From NCBI GenBank assembly GCA_002315565.1, contig DCHD01000025.1, positions 1 to 42,757 on the forward strand: 42,757 bases of DNA, in the 5' to 3' direction. This DNA comes from Solobacterium sp. UBA1761. Its GTDB lineage: Bacteria; Bacillota_I; Bacilli_A; Erysipelotrichales; Erysipelotrichaceae. The notes below the pieces were generated by a model. That model was not told the DNA's origin, did no database searches, and saw only the letters and a list, made by a program, of their open reading frames with translations. The translations under genes and the position numbers were made by a program. Each line of letters starts with the position of its first letter. Within the stretch, counting starts at the first letter, position 1. Below, in pieces: positions 25,771-33,050 of this stretch.

Positions 25771-26911
25771 TATTGAATTAAGAGATGTGACCAAAATCTT
25801 TCCTTTTGTAAACACAAAAGGATTTTTTGGTAAGAAGAAAAAAGAAAAATTCCTGGAAAAACAAAAGAAGATGCCTTATATCACCAATGAAGGTGTCATT
25901 GTTCTGCAACATATCAATCTCAAGATAAAAAAAGGTGAATTTGTGGTTGTGCTTGGTGAATCAGGAAGCGGAAAATCAACGCTTTTGAGAATCATTGCTG
26001 GCCTTGAAAAACAGACACTTGGTGATGTTGTGTCAGATGGCAAAGTGATTAATACACTGCCTCCAGAAGACAGGAATGTAGCTATGGTCTTCCAGAACTA
26101 TTCGCTATATCCGCATCTTAATGCTCGTGACAATATTGCCTATCCTTTACGTATTGAACATCTGACACGTGATGAAATAAATGAGAAAGTAAACGATATG
26201 GCAGAACTGTGCGGTATTGAAGATGTGCTGAATTTCATGCCATCAAAACTGTCCGGAGGTCAGGCTCAGCGTGTTGCCATTTCAAGAGCTTTAGTCAGAG
26301 AACCTGAACTGTTCTTGCTTGATGAACCATTAAGCAATCTAGACAACAACACCCGTACAGCTTTAAGAAAAGAACTTAAACGCATTCATAAAACGCTGAA
26401 GACAACTTTTATCTATGTCACCCATGACCAGGCTGACGCACTGTATCTGGCAGAAAGAGTTATCGTCTTAAGAAACGGAAAGATTGAGCAGGATGCAACA
26501 CTTGAAGAACTGTACAACTATCCAAACAATATCTACTGTGCCGGTTTTTTAGGCAGCCCAAAAATCAATATCTATTCCGATATTGAAGTAAAGAATCATA
26601 AGTGTTCTCTATTTGGCAATGAATATTTCATCAAAGAAGTTAAAAACGGCAAAGTATCACTGGGCATCAGACCGGTGAATATCGTAAGAAGCGTTGATGG
26701 CATAAAAGTGGAAGTAGACTATTCAGAACAGATTGAATCCAATGTGGTAGTCCATGCGAAATGCGAAGATAAAGAGATTGTCTTTGTGGAAAAAGTAAAC
26801 AAAGATCTTTCCAATCTCTTTATGCCTGGCACAAGATTGACCATTTCTTTTGAGAAAGATATGATGCATGTCTTTGATGAAAATGGTGAAAGATTGAAGC
26901 AATCTGTTTAG
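25763..26911 (+). CDS. Carbohydrate ABC transporter ATPase, MsmX/UgpC type
   Basis: A 382-residue ATPase. Walker A is GESGSGKS (65-72), the Q-loop Gln111, LSGGQ 163-167, Walker B LLDE (to Glu188) and the H-loop His221. A C-terminal TOBE-like domain follows. Residues about 15-42 are a Lys/Phe-rich insertion ending in ITNEGVIVLQHINL, parallel to the insertion in the ATPase at 1680-2885. Its place at the end of the permease operon makes it the natural motor for the LplB/YtcP pair. Unlike the first ATPase, it is more diverged in the region after Walker A, which suggests dedicated rather than shared use. Confidence 0.92.
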   Translation: MADIELRDVTKIFPFVNTKGFFGKKKKEKFLEKQKKMPYITNEGVIVLQHINLKIKKGEFVVVLGESGSGKSTLLRIIAGLEKQTLGDVVSDGKVINTLPPEDRNVAMVFQNYSLYPHLNARDNIAYPLRIEHLTRDEINEKVNDMAELCGIEDVLNFMPSKLSGGQAQRVAISRALVREPELFLLDEPLSNLDNNTRTALRKELKRIHKTLKTTFIYVTHDQADALYLAERVIVLRNGKIEQDATLEELYNYPNNIYCAGFLGSPKINIYSDIEVKNHKCSLFGNEYFIKEVKNGKVSLGIRPVNIVRSVDGIKVEVDYSEQIESNVVVHAKCEDKEIVFVEKVNKDLSNLFMPGTRLTISFEKDMMHVFDENGERLKQSV

Positions 26912-26931
26912 CAAAGTATTATATTGAAACG

Positions 26932-26965
26932 AAAGGATATAAATTTGATATATCCTTTTTGTTTT
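26932..26965 (+). terminator. Terminator of the transporter operon
   Basis: AAAGGATATA / TATATCCTTT forms a ten-base-pair stem with a 7-base loop, followed by TTTTTGTTTT. Confidence 0.85.
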
Positions 26966-26983
26966 GTCCTTTAGAATATTAAT

Positions 26984-28339
26984 ATGCGATTATTTGTAAA
27001 AGACAGAAACTTCTATAAAACACTGATTGCTTTTGCTTTGCCTATTGTTTTACAGCAGTTGATTAACGTCGGTGTCAATATGGCCGACAACATAATGATC
27101 GGTCAGCTGGGCGAAACGTCGATGGGTGGCGTATCTCAGGCCAACAACTTCATCATGATCTACAACATTGTGTGCATGGGCCTTGGTATGGGAGCGTCTG
27201 TGCTGACTTCAAGGTTCCATGGTATGGAAGATAATGAAGGAATCAAGAAGACTATCAACATCATGTACCGTCTGTTGTTTGCTACGGTCATTGCTTTTTC
27301 ACTGGCTACACTTTTATTCCCGTCTCAGATTATGTCTATCTATACCGATGATGCCGGAATAAATGCGGTTGGTGTTGGGTATCTGTTGATAAGTACGCCA
27401 TGTTACTTCCTGAATGGTTATAATGTGACAACTTCAATTGTGTTAAGAACAGTTGGAAAAGCCAATATTCCGCTTTTATCTTCGTGCTGTTCATTCATGA
27501 TTAATATTTTCTTTAACTGGGTGTTCATCTTCGGTAATCTTGGTGCACCAGTAATGGGTGCAAATGGTGCTGCCTTGGGTACACTGATTGCCAGAGTAGT
27601 TGAATTCTCAATTACTATGACTTATCTGTTTGTGTTTGATAAGACAATCTGTATGCGTATAAAAGATCTCTTTATGGATGTAAAGGATCTGGTAAAAGAA
27701 TATATCAGAATATCTATTCCAGTACTTGTATCAGATACATTACTGGGTGTTGGCTCAAGTGCTGTCGGTGCAGTTCTTGGTCATATCGGCAAGACTTTCG
27801 TAGCAGCCAATTCTATTACTTCTGTAGTAATGCAGCTGGCACAGGTTGCAACCCTTGGCGTCTCACAGGCAAGTTGTACTTTAACAGGTATTACACTTGG
27901 TAAAGGTGAAGTAGAAAAAGCCAAGGAACAGGGTATGACACTGGGAAGAATCGGTCTGATTATCGGTATAGTGGGTTGTGGAATTATTATGCTGATAGCT
28001 GATCCAGTTATCTCTTTATACAACATCAATGAAGAAACAAGACTTCTTGCCAAAGAACTGATGGATGCACTAGGCATCGTTATGATCTTCCAGTGTTATA
28101 ACTCAATACTGACCAAAGGTGTATTAAGAGGTGGCGGCGATACCAAATTCCTGATGGTTGCTGATATTATCTTCTTATGGATATTCTCCATTCCTTTAGG
28201 AATACTCTGTGGTATCTATCTGAAACTTCCTGGATTCTGGATTTATATGGCAATCAAGATTGACCAGTTCCTTAAATCGATACTTTGTTTCTACAGAATC
28301 AGAACTGATAAATGGATCAAAAAGATTTCCCGTAAATAA
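26984..28339 (+). CDS. MATE-family efflux transporter
   Basis: A 451-residue multidrug/toxic-compound extrusion protein with twelve predicted helices in two related halves. LPIVLQQLINVGVNMADNIM is the classic first-helix region of NorM/DinF-type MATE proteins. These export cationic drugs or metabolites using Na+ or H+ gradients. The ATG has no Shine-Dalgarno. A -10-like TAGAAT lies 6 bases before it, which suggests a leaderless mRNA. It sits directly after the operon terminator and is probably independent of the sugar genes. Confidence 0.92.
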   Translation: MRLFVKDRNFYKTLIAFALPIVLQQLINVGVNMADNIMIGQLGETSMGGVSQANNFIMIYNIVCMGLGMGASVLTSRFHGMEDNEGIKKTINIMYRLLFATVIAFSLATLLFPSQIMSIYTDDAGINAVGVGYLLISTPCYFLNGYNVTTSIVLRTVGKANIPLLSSCCSFMINIFFNWVFIFGNLGAPVMGANGAALGTLIARVVEFSITMTYLFVFDKTICMRIKDLFMDVKDLVKEYIRISIPVLVSDTLLGVGSSAVGAVLGHIGKTFVAANSITSVVMQLAQVATLGVSQASCTLTGITLGKGEVEKAKEQGMTLGRIGLIIGIVGCGIIMLIADPVISLYNINEETRLLAKELMDALGIVMIFQCYNSILTKGVLRGGGDTKFLMVADIIFLWIFSIPLGILCGIYLKLPGFWIYMAIKIDQFLKSILCFYRIRTDKWIKKISRK

Positions 28340-28353
28340 CAGGAATCTTTTTT
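28321..28353 (+). terminator. Terminator overlapping the end of the MATE gene
   Basis: AAAGATTTCC pairs with GGAATCTTT (one bulged T) across the stop codon and is followed by six T. Confidence 0.65.
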
Positions 28354-28354
28354 A

Positions 28355-28360
28355 TATAAT
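28355..28360 (+). promoter_or_regulatory. -10 element of the lysophospholipase-like gene
   Basis: A perfect TATAAT lies 21 bases before the start codon at 28382, with AAAGGAG between them. No convincing -35 is seen, since the region is occupied by the MATE terminator. Confidence 0.45.
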
Positions 28361-28381
28361 GAGTGTGTAAAGGAGTTTCTT

Positions 28382-29287
28382 ATGAAACAGGAAAACATAA
28401 AAATAACATCATTATTTGATGGACTTAATCTCGATGCGGTCATGACAGTACCTCAAAAGGTTGAAAAGGTACTGCTGATCAACCATGGCATGTGTGAATA
28501 CAAGGAGAGATACCTTGACTTCATGAAATACTTAAGTGAAAACAATATTGCCTGCTGTATCTTTGACATGCGTGGACATGGAAAGTCACTTAAGGATGAA
28601 AAGGATCTTGGCTATATGTACGATGACAGCGGTAGAGCACTGGTTGAAGATATCAGAAGTGTCATTGAATATTTAAAAGAAAGATTCCCCAATACCGAAC
28701 TTACACTGATGGGCCATTCAATGGGTTCGTTGGTTGTAAGAGCCTTCACAAGAAAATATGATTCTCTGATTGATAAACTGATTGTCATGGGTTCACCTAG
28801 TGCCAATCCTGCAGTTACTGCCGGCATTGCCTTAATTGATATGGAAATATTCAGAAAGGGTGACAGACATCTTTCAAGGATGGTAACTGCCATGTCTGTT
28901 GGTCCATATGACAATGTCTATCCTGAAGAAGGACATAACTCATGGTTATCTGCCAATAAAGAAAATGTCATTGCCTACAATGATGATCCGATGTGTGGCT
29001 TTATCTTTACATTAAACGGATACAGAAACCTGATGATGGTACTAAGAAGAGCCTATGCCAGAAGAGGTTGGGTAATGCAGAATTATAAACTTCCTGTATT
29101 CTTTGTATCTGGCGAAGACGATCCGTGTGCCGTAAACAAAGATAAATTCTATAATGCGGTTGAGTCAATGAAATCTCATGGATATACCGATGTTATCTCA
29201 AAGATGTATCCGGGCATGAGACATGAGATACTTAACGAAGACAACAAAGAAGAAGTATATAAAGATATAATCAATTTCATTAAATAA
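28382..29287 (+). CDS. Alpha/beta hydrolase, lysophospholipase/monoacylglycerol-lipase type
   Basis: A 301-residue Hydrolase_4 family enzyme. LLINHGMCEYKERY is the oxyanion segment of this family, FDMRGHGKS follows, the nucleophile is Ser113 in GHSMGS, the acid Asp246 or Asp247 (SGEDDPC), and the base His281 (GMRHEIL). It has no signal peptide. Such enzymes cleave monoacylglycerols or lysophospholipids, and some act on other acyl esters. It is a single-gene unit with its own promoter and a shared convergent terminator. Confidence 0.88.
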   Translation: MKQENIKITSLFDGLNLDAVMTVPQKVEKVLLINHGMCEYKERYLDFMKYLSENNIACCIFDMRGHGKSLKDEKDLGYMYDDSGRALVEDIRSVIEYLKERFPNTELTLMGHSMGSLVVRAFTRKYDSLIDKLIVMGSPSANPAVTAGIALIDMEIFRKGDRHLSRMVTAMSVGPYDNVYPEEGHNSWLSANKENVIAYNDDPMCGFIFTLNGYRNLMMVLRRAYARRGWVMQNYKLPVFFVSGEDDPCAVNKDKFYNAVESMKSHGYTDVISKMYPGMRHEILNEDNKEEVYKDIINFIK

Positions 29288-29311
29288 GCTAGTCGAATGA
29301 CTAGCTTATTT
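29282..29311. terminator. Bidirectional terminator containing both convergent stop codons
   Basis: AAATAAGCTAGTC / GACTAGCTTATTT forms a 13-base-pair stem with a GAAT loop. The TAA of the hydrolase and the TAG of the alpha-glucosidase both lie inside the stem, an economical shared terminator. Confidence 0.85.
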
Positions 29312-31172
29312 TATAGATATTTGCTTCGTATGGTCTTAGTTTATCACTTGTTTCAGTATAGTTGGACTTAATCAGTTCACCCTGTGGTTTTACAGGGTAT
29401 TTTCTTGTTTTATCAGTCAGATTGATGATGATGAGGTATTTCTCGTCATCTTCTCTTTCGTAGACGAAGAAATTTCTGTTTGCCTTTAACTGTCTGAAGG
29501 AACCATAGATAAGACTCTTATGTGCTTTACGGTAATGAATCAGATCCTTTGTATAGTTCAATACTGAATCTTTATCCGAAAGCTGACTTTCAACGTTGAT
29601 TTCTTTATAAGACTGGTTTGTTTTTATCCAAGGTTCATGAGTTGAAAAGCCGCCATAGATATCATCTGACCAGTTGACTGGAGTACGGGCATGGTCTCTA
29701 GAACCCCATAGGATATTAGAGAAGGACTTTTCTTTTGAAAAACCTCTATTAAGCATTTCCTTATAGGCATTAAGTGATTCTACATCTTTGAACTCATCTA
29801 TTGAAGTGAAATCAGTATTAGGCATGCCTATTTCACATCCCTGGTACATATATGGTGTGCCCTTTAGAGTAAACTGAATCGTTGCGAGCATCTTGGCTGC
29901 TTCTTTTAGATATGGTCCATCTTTAACAACCTTGCTTACCATTCGCGGATTATCGTGATTGTCAAAGAAAACAGTAGGCCAGCAGTGATTTGAATACTGT
30001 GTCTGCCATCTGACAAGCTCAGGAATCATTTTTCTGATGTCGAAATTATATTTGAAGATTCTTACATGTCCAGGATTATCGATATGGTCAAAAGAGAAGA
30101 CCTGAGTCAACTCATTTCTGTCGTCGCCTGTGATGAGTTTAGACATCATGACGCCGTTACCCGGACATTCACCGACTGTATAGGCATTGTACTTATTGAA
30201 AACCTTATCGTTGAATTCGTTCAGGTATTCATCAAGATGCGGTCCATGGAAGTAGTGTTCAATTCCGGTGAAGGCAATAAGTGAACCCAGTGTTTCATCG
30301 CCATCTGGTAAACCATCAGCTTTAGAGATGAATGAGATTACGTCAATTCTGAATCCGTCAGCACCTTTCTCTAACCAGAATGTTGCGACATCCTGCATGT
30401 TCTTTCTTACTTCAGGGTTCTCCCAGTTTAGGTCAATCTGTTTCTCGGCAAAAAGATGAAGTGCCCATTCTTTTCTTTCGTCATAGTATTTCCAGGCAGG
30501 GCCTGAAAATAATGAGGTCCAGTTGTTTGGAATGTTTTCTGATTTTTTCCAGATATAGAAATCTTTATATTTAGGATCGTTATTCTTTGATTTGATGAAC
30601 CATTCATGTTCATCGGATGTGTGGTTCATAACCAGGTCAATAATTACTTTAATGTTACGTTTATGAGCCTCGTTAAACAGTTTATCAATGTCTTTCATTG
30701 TACCGAATTCTTCCATGACTTTCTTGTAGTCGCGGATGTCATAACCATTGTCGGCGTTTGGCGAATCATAAAACGGGGCAATCCATAAAGCATCTACACC
30801 CAGATCTTTAAGGTAATCAAGTTTTTCTATGATGCCGGGGATATCACCGATACCATCGTTATTACTGTCTTTAAAAGAACGGGGATAGATTTCGTAGAAA
30901 ACTGCTTCTTTCCACCACTCTTTCTTTATTTCACAGTCATCATAAGGTACGGTTTCAGTTTCTGAATTAAGCATTTCAAGCAGTGAGTCAATGAAGCTGT
31001 CGCCAATTTTGCCTAGAGTAAGTCTTTTTATACCGCCGATAGTGAAATTGCCGAGGATACCTTTAAGCAGATTTTCATCAAGTCCTGCTGCATAGAGAAC
31101 ACGGGCAATAATGTCGTGTCCGGATGGTGTGCTGAGTACGTCTTTTATCTTCGTATTTCTGGTTATCTTCAT
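29301..31172 (-). CDS. GH13 alpha-glucosidase (oligo-1,6-glucosidase type) with N-terminal extension
   Basis: A 623-residue GH13 enzyme. The catalytic barrel begins at about residue 86 (WWKEAVFYEIYPRSF). The nucleophile is Asp277 in GFRIDVIS, the acid/base Glu335 in YTVGECPG, and the third acid Asp407 in FFDNHDNPR. DVMNH-like LVMNH lies in region I. Such enzymes release glucose from the non-reducing ends of isomaltose- or maltose-type sugars, and relatives act on trehalose-6-phosphate or sucrose. Residues 1-80 are an additional helical segment not found in classical members (about 550 residues). No signal peptide is present. It is transcribed alone, divergent from the CofE-like gene. Confidence 0.9.
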   Translation of the reverse strand: MKITRNTKIKDVLSTPSGHDIIARVLYAAGLDENLLKGILGNFTIGGIKRLTLGKIGDSFIDSLLEMLNSETETVPYDDCEIKKEWWKEAVFYEIYPRSFKDSNNDGIGDIPGIIEKLDYLKDLGVDALWIAPFYDSPNADNGYDIRDYKKVMEEFGTMKDIDKLFNEAHKRNIKVIIDLVMNHTSDEHEWFIKSKNNDPKYKDFYIWKKSENIPNNWTSLFSGPAWKYYDERKEWALHLFAEKQIDLNWENPEVRKNMQDVATFWLEKGADGFRIDVISFISKADGLPDGDETLGSLIAFTGIEHYFHGPHLDEYLNEFNDKVFNKYNAYTVGECPGNGVMMSKLITGDDRNELTQVFSFDHIDNPGHVRIFKYNFDIRKMIPELVRWQTQYSNHCWPTVFFDNHDNPRMVSKVVKDGPYLKEAAKMLATIQFTLKGTPYMYQGCEIGMPNTDFTSIDEFKDVESLNAYKEMLNRGFSKEKSFSNILWGSRDHARTPVNWSDDIYGGFSTHEPWIKTNQSYKEINVESQLSDKDSVLNYTKDLIHYRKAHKSLIYGSFRQLKANRNFFVYEREDDEKYLIIINLTDKTRKYPVKPQGELIKSNYTETSDKLRPYEANIYKIS

Positions 31173-31240
31173 ATTCTTTGCCCAATTTACAAGATAATTA
31201 TAAATCGTTAAATGGTAAAATGTTTATGAGGTATTTTTAT

Positions 31241-31942
31241 ATGGAATTCAAAGCTAACAACTCTAAAAAAGTAGAAATTGAAGTTAATGGTCAGATTTAT
31301 ATGCGTCACGCAATACAGACACACTTCGTCAATATTGGTGAAAGTTATATTGACCTGGTCAACAAATATGTAAAGCCTGTCTATGAAGAAGGTGACATCG
31401 TTTCAATGGGTGCAAAGATTATTTCTTTATGCCAGAAAAGAATCGTCTACCGTAAAGATCTGAAGATCTCATGGCTGGCAAAGTTCCTTTCTTCATTTGC
31501 AACTCAGCATTCTGCTGCTGGAATCGGAGTAGGTGAAGTATGCAAGATGCAGTGTGCCATTGACTTTGTGGGTGCTCCTAAAGTATTATGGGCTGCTATT
31601 GCCGGCGGTGTATGCAAACTGTTTGGCAAAAGGGGTGTTTTCTATGACATCGTCGGTTATGAAGTAACTGGCCTTGATGGATTCTATCCTGATGTATTCC
31701 CTGAATATGGTGACTTCGGTGTCAGAATTCCAGAAAATCCAACTGGTGTCTGCAACGAGATTTATGAGAAGACTGGCGTAAGAGCAATGCTCGTGGATGC
31801 CAATGACTTTGAAAGAGTTATCCTTGGCAAAGCCGACTGTATTGATTTGACAGTTAAAGAATGTCAGGAACTGATCAGAGACAATCCTGCTGGACAGGAT
31901 GATCAGTGTACTCCGTTTATTTTAATCAGAAAGAAAAAATAG
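31241..31942 (+). CDS. Coenzyme F420-0:L-glutamate ligase-like protein (CofE fold)
   Basis: A 233-residue protein of the CofE-like family (PF01996). The start at 31241 is preferred because GAGG lies nine bases upstream and the family pattern begins at MEFKANN; an upstream start at 31178 would cross the promoter region. Visible features are SAAGIGVGEVCKMQCAIDFVG and the motif KAISLC-like KIISLCQK. F420 biosynthesis is not expected in this kind of organism, and no other cof gene is nearby. The protein is therefore probably a paralogue with another amino-acid-ligating or unknown role. Its 3' end carries a terminator hairpin. Confidence 0.78.
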   Translation: MEFKANNSKKVEIEVNGQIYMRHAIQTHFVNIGESYIDLVNKYVKPVYEEGDIVSMGAKIISLCQKRIVYRKDLKISWLAKFLSSFATQHSAAGIGVGEVCKMQCAIDFVGAPKVLWAAIAGGVCKLFGKRGVFYDIVGYEVTGLDGFYPDVFPEYGDFGVRIPENPTGVCNEIYEKTGVRAMLVDANDFERVILGKADCIDLTVKECQELIRDNPAGQDDQCTPFILIRKKK

Positions 31943-31959
31943 GCTTTTGCCTATTTTTT
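31934..31959 (+). terminator. Terminator or attenuator between CofE-like and nucleoside hydrolase genes
   Basis: AAAAAATAGGC / GCCTATTTTTT forms an 11-base-pair stem with a TTTT loop and includes the stop codon of the CofE-like gene. The nucleoside-hydrolase start lies only ten bases downstream with no room for a promoter. Partial read-through is therefore likely. Confidence 0.6.
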
Positions 31960-31968
31960 GGTGAACAT

Positions 31969-32937
31969 ATGAAAAGAAAAGTAATATTAGATGTTGATAC
32001 TGGAACAGATGATTCTATTGCGATTGGATTGGCTTTAAACAATCCAAATTTTGAAATCCTGGGAATTACAGTTACCTGGGGCAATCAGAAAGTGGAAGAC
32101 TGTACAAAGAATACGCTTAAGGTGTGCCATTATTTTGGAAGGGATGATGTAAAAGTCTACATGGGTGAACATCATCAGCTTGATACAGCAAAAAGAGCTG
32201 AAGTAGTTAAAGTAAACCCAGATGGACCTATTTTTTATGTAGATGAAAACGGAGTAGAGCATAATCTTCATCCAAAATCATTCAATCTGCCTGAACCATT
32301 ACATGGACCGGAAGAAAAAGATGCTGTATCTTTCGTCATTGACACATTAATGAATTCTGATGAGAAGATTACTATTATTCCTGTTGGTCCTACAACCAAT
32401 ATCGGTACAGCATTCAAAAAGTGTCCTGAAATAAAAGAACACATTGAAGAGATTGTATTTATGGGCGGTTCTGTCGGTATGGGCAATGTATCGCCAACCG
32501 CTGAGGCAAACTTCTATAACGACCCTGATTCAGTACACGCAATTATGCAAAGTGGTGTAAAGTGTACATTGTTGCCGTTAAACGCAACTCATGCGGCAGC
32601 ACTACCTATGAGTGATGCTGATGAGTTTGAAAAGAACGGTTCAAAAGGGCTTAAACTGCTTGCGGATGTAATGAGAATAAGAGCTGATGTTTCAAAACAT
32701 CTTGGCTGGCACGATGGAACTCATGAAATAATTCATGATGCTCTGGCAGTGGCTTATCTGATTGATCCATCTGTTGTCGATAAGATGGAAAGACATAAGG
32801 TCGACATCGATACTTCAGCATCAATCAAATACGGAACGCTGATACTGGACGGGGATACAGGCAATGAGAATGTCGATATTGCCATGCATGCGGATTACAA
32901 AAAGTTTAAGAAAATACTGATTGAGTATTTAAAATGA
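31969..32937 (+). CDS. Inosine/uridine-preferring nucleoside hydrolase
   Basis: A 322-residue IUNH-family enzyme (PF01156) that hydrolyses the N-glycosidic bond of ribonucleosides. The start is ATG 31969, after GGTGAACAT; the calcium-binding motif DVDTGTDDS follows at residues 8-16. Other family blocks are VGPTTNIGTA, FMGGS, AEANFYNDPDSV and HDALAVAYL with the catalytic His/Asp. It is cytoplasmic. The next gene is a lipoprotein that contains a second, divergent nucleoside-hydrolase-like domain, an interesting repetition. Confidence 0.93.
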   Translation: MKRKVILDVDTGTDDSIAIGLALNNPNFEILGITVTWGNQKVEDCTKNTLKVCHYFGRDDVKVYMGEHHQLDTAKRAEVVKVNPDGPIFYVDENGVEHNLHPKSFNLPEPLHGPEEKDAVSFVIDTLMNSDEKITIIPVGPTTNIGTAFKKCPEIKEHIEEIVFMGGSVGMGNVSPTAEANFYNDPDSVHAIMQSGVKCTLLPLNATHAAALPMSDADEFEKNGSKGLKLLADVMRIRADVSKHLGWHDGTHEIIHDALAVAYLIDPSVVDKMERHKVDIDTSASIKYGTLILDGDTGNENVDIAMHADYKKFKKILIEYLK

Positions 32938-32971
32938 TTTATATTGTTCAGTTTTACTGATGAAGTCCATA

Positions 32972-32998
32972 TTGGATATATATATATATATATATAAT
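32972..32998 (+). promoter_or_regulatory. Promoter of the giant lipoprotein gene with an AT-repeat spacer
   Basis: TTGGAT (32972-32977) resembles a -35 and TATAAT (32993-32998) is a perfect -10. The 15-base spacer consists wholly of alternating A and T. Adding one AT unit by slippage would give the optimal 17-base spacing. A long purine-rich Shine-Dalgarno (TTTAGGGGG) precedes the start at 33051. Confidence 0.6.
32976..32996. repeat. (AT)10 dinucleotide tract
   Basis: Ten uninterrupted AT units followed by a single A. It is the longest simple dinucleotide repeat I see in the window, and it lies between the -35 and -10 elements of the lipoprotein gene. Confidence 0.97.
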
Positions 32999-33050
32999 GT
33001 AATATAAGAAAGGATTATATAGAGGCACATTATTTAGGGGGTAATGTATT

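Noticed and set aside
31178..31240. Upstream start of the CofE-like protein
   Set aside because: The extra 21 residues do not fit the family, and this stretch holds the divergent promoter; a GAGG site supports 31241.
31906..31968. Upstream start of the nucleoside hydrolase
   Set aside because: It would overlap the previous gene and translate through a terminator hairpin; family proteins begin near the DVDTG motif, as from 31969.
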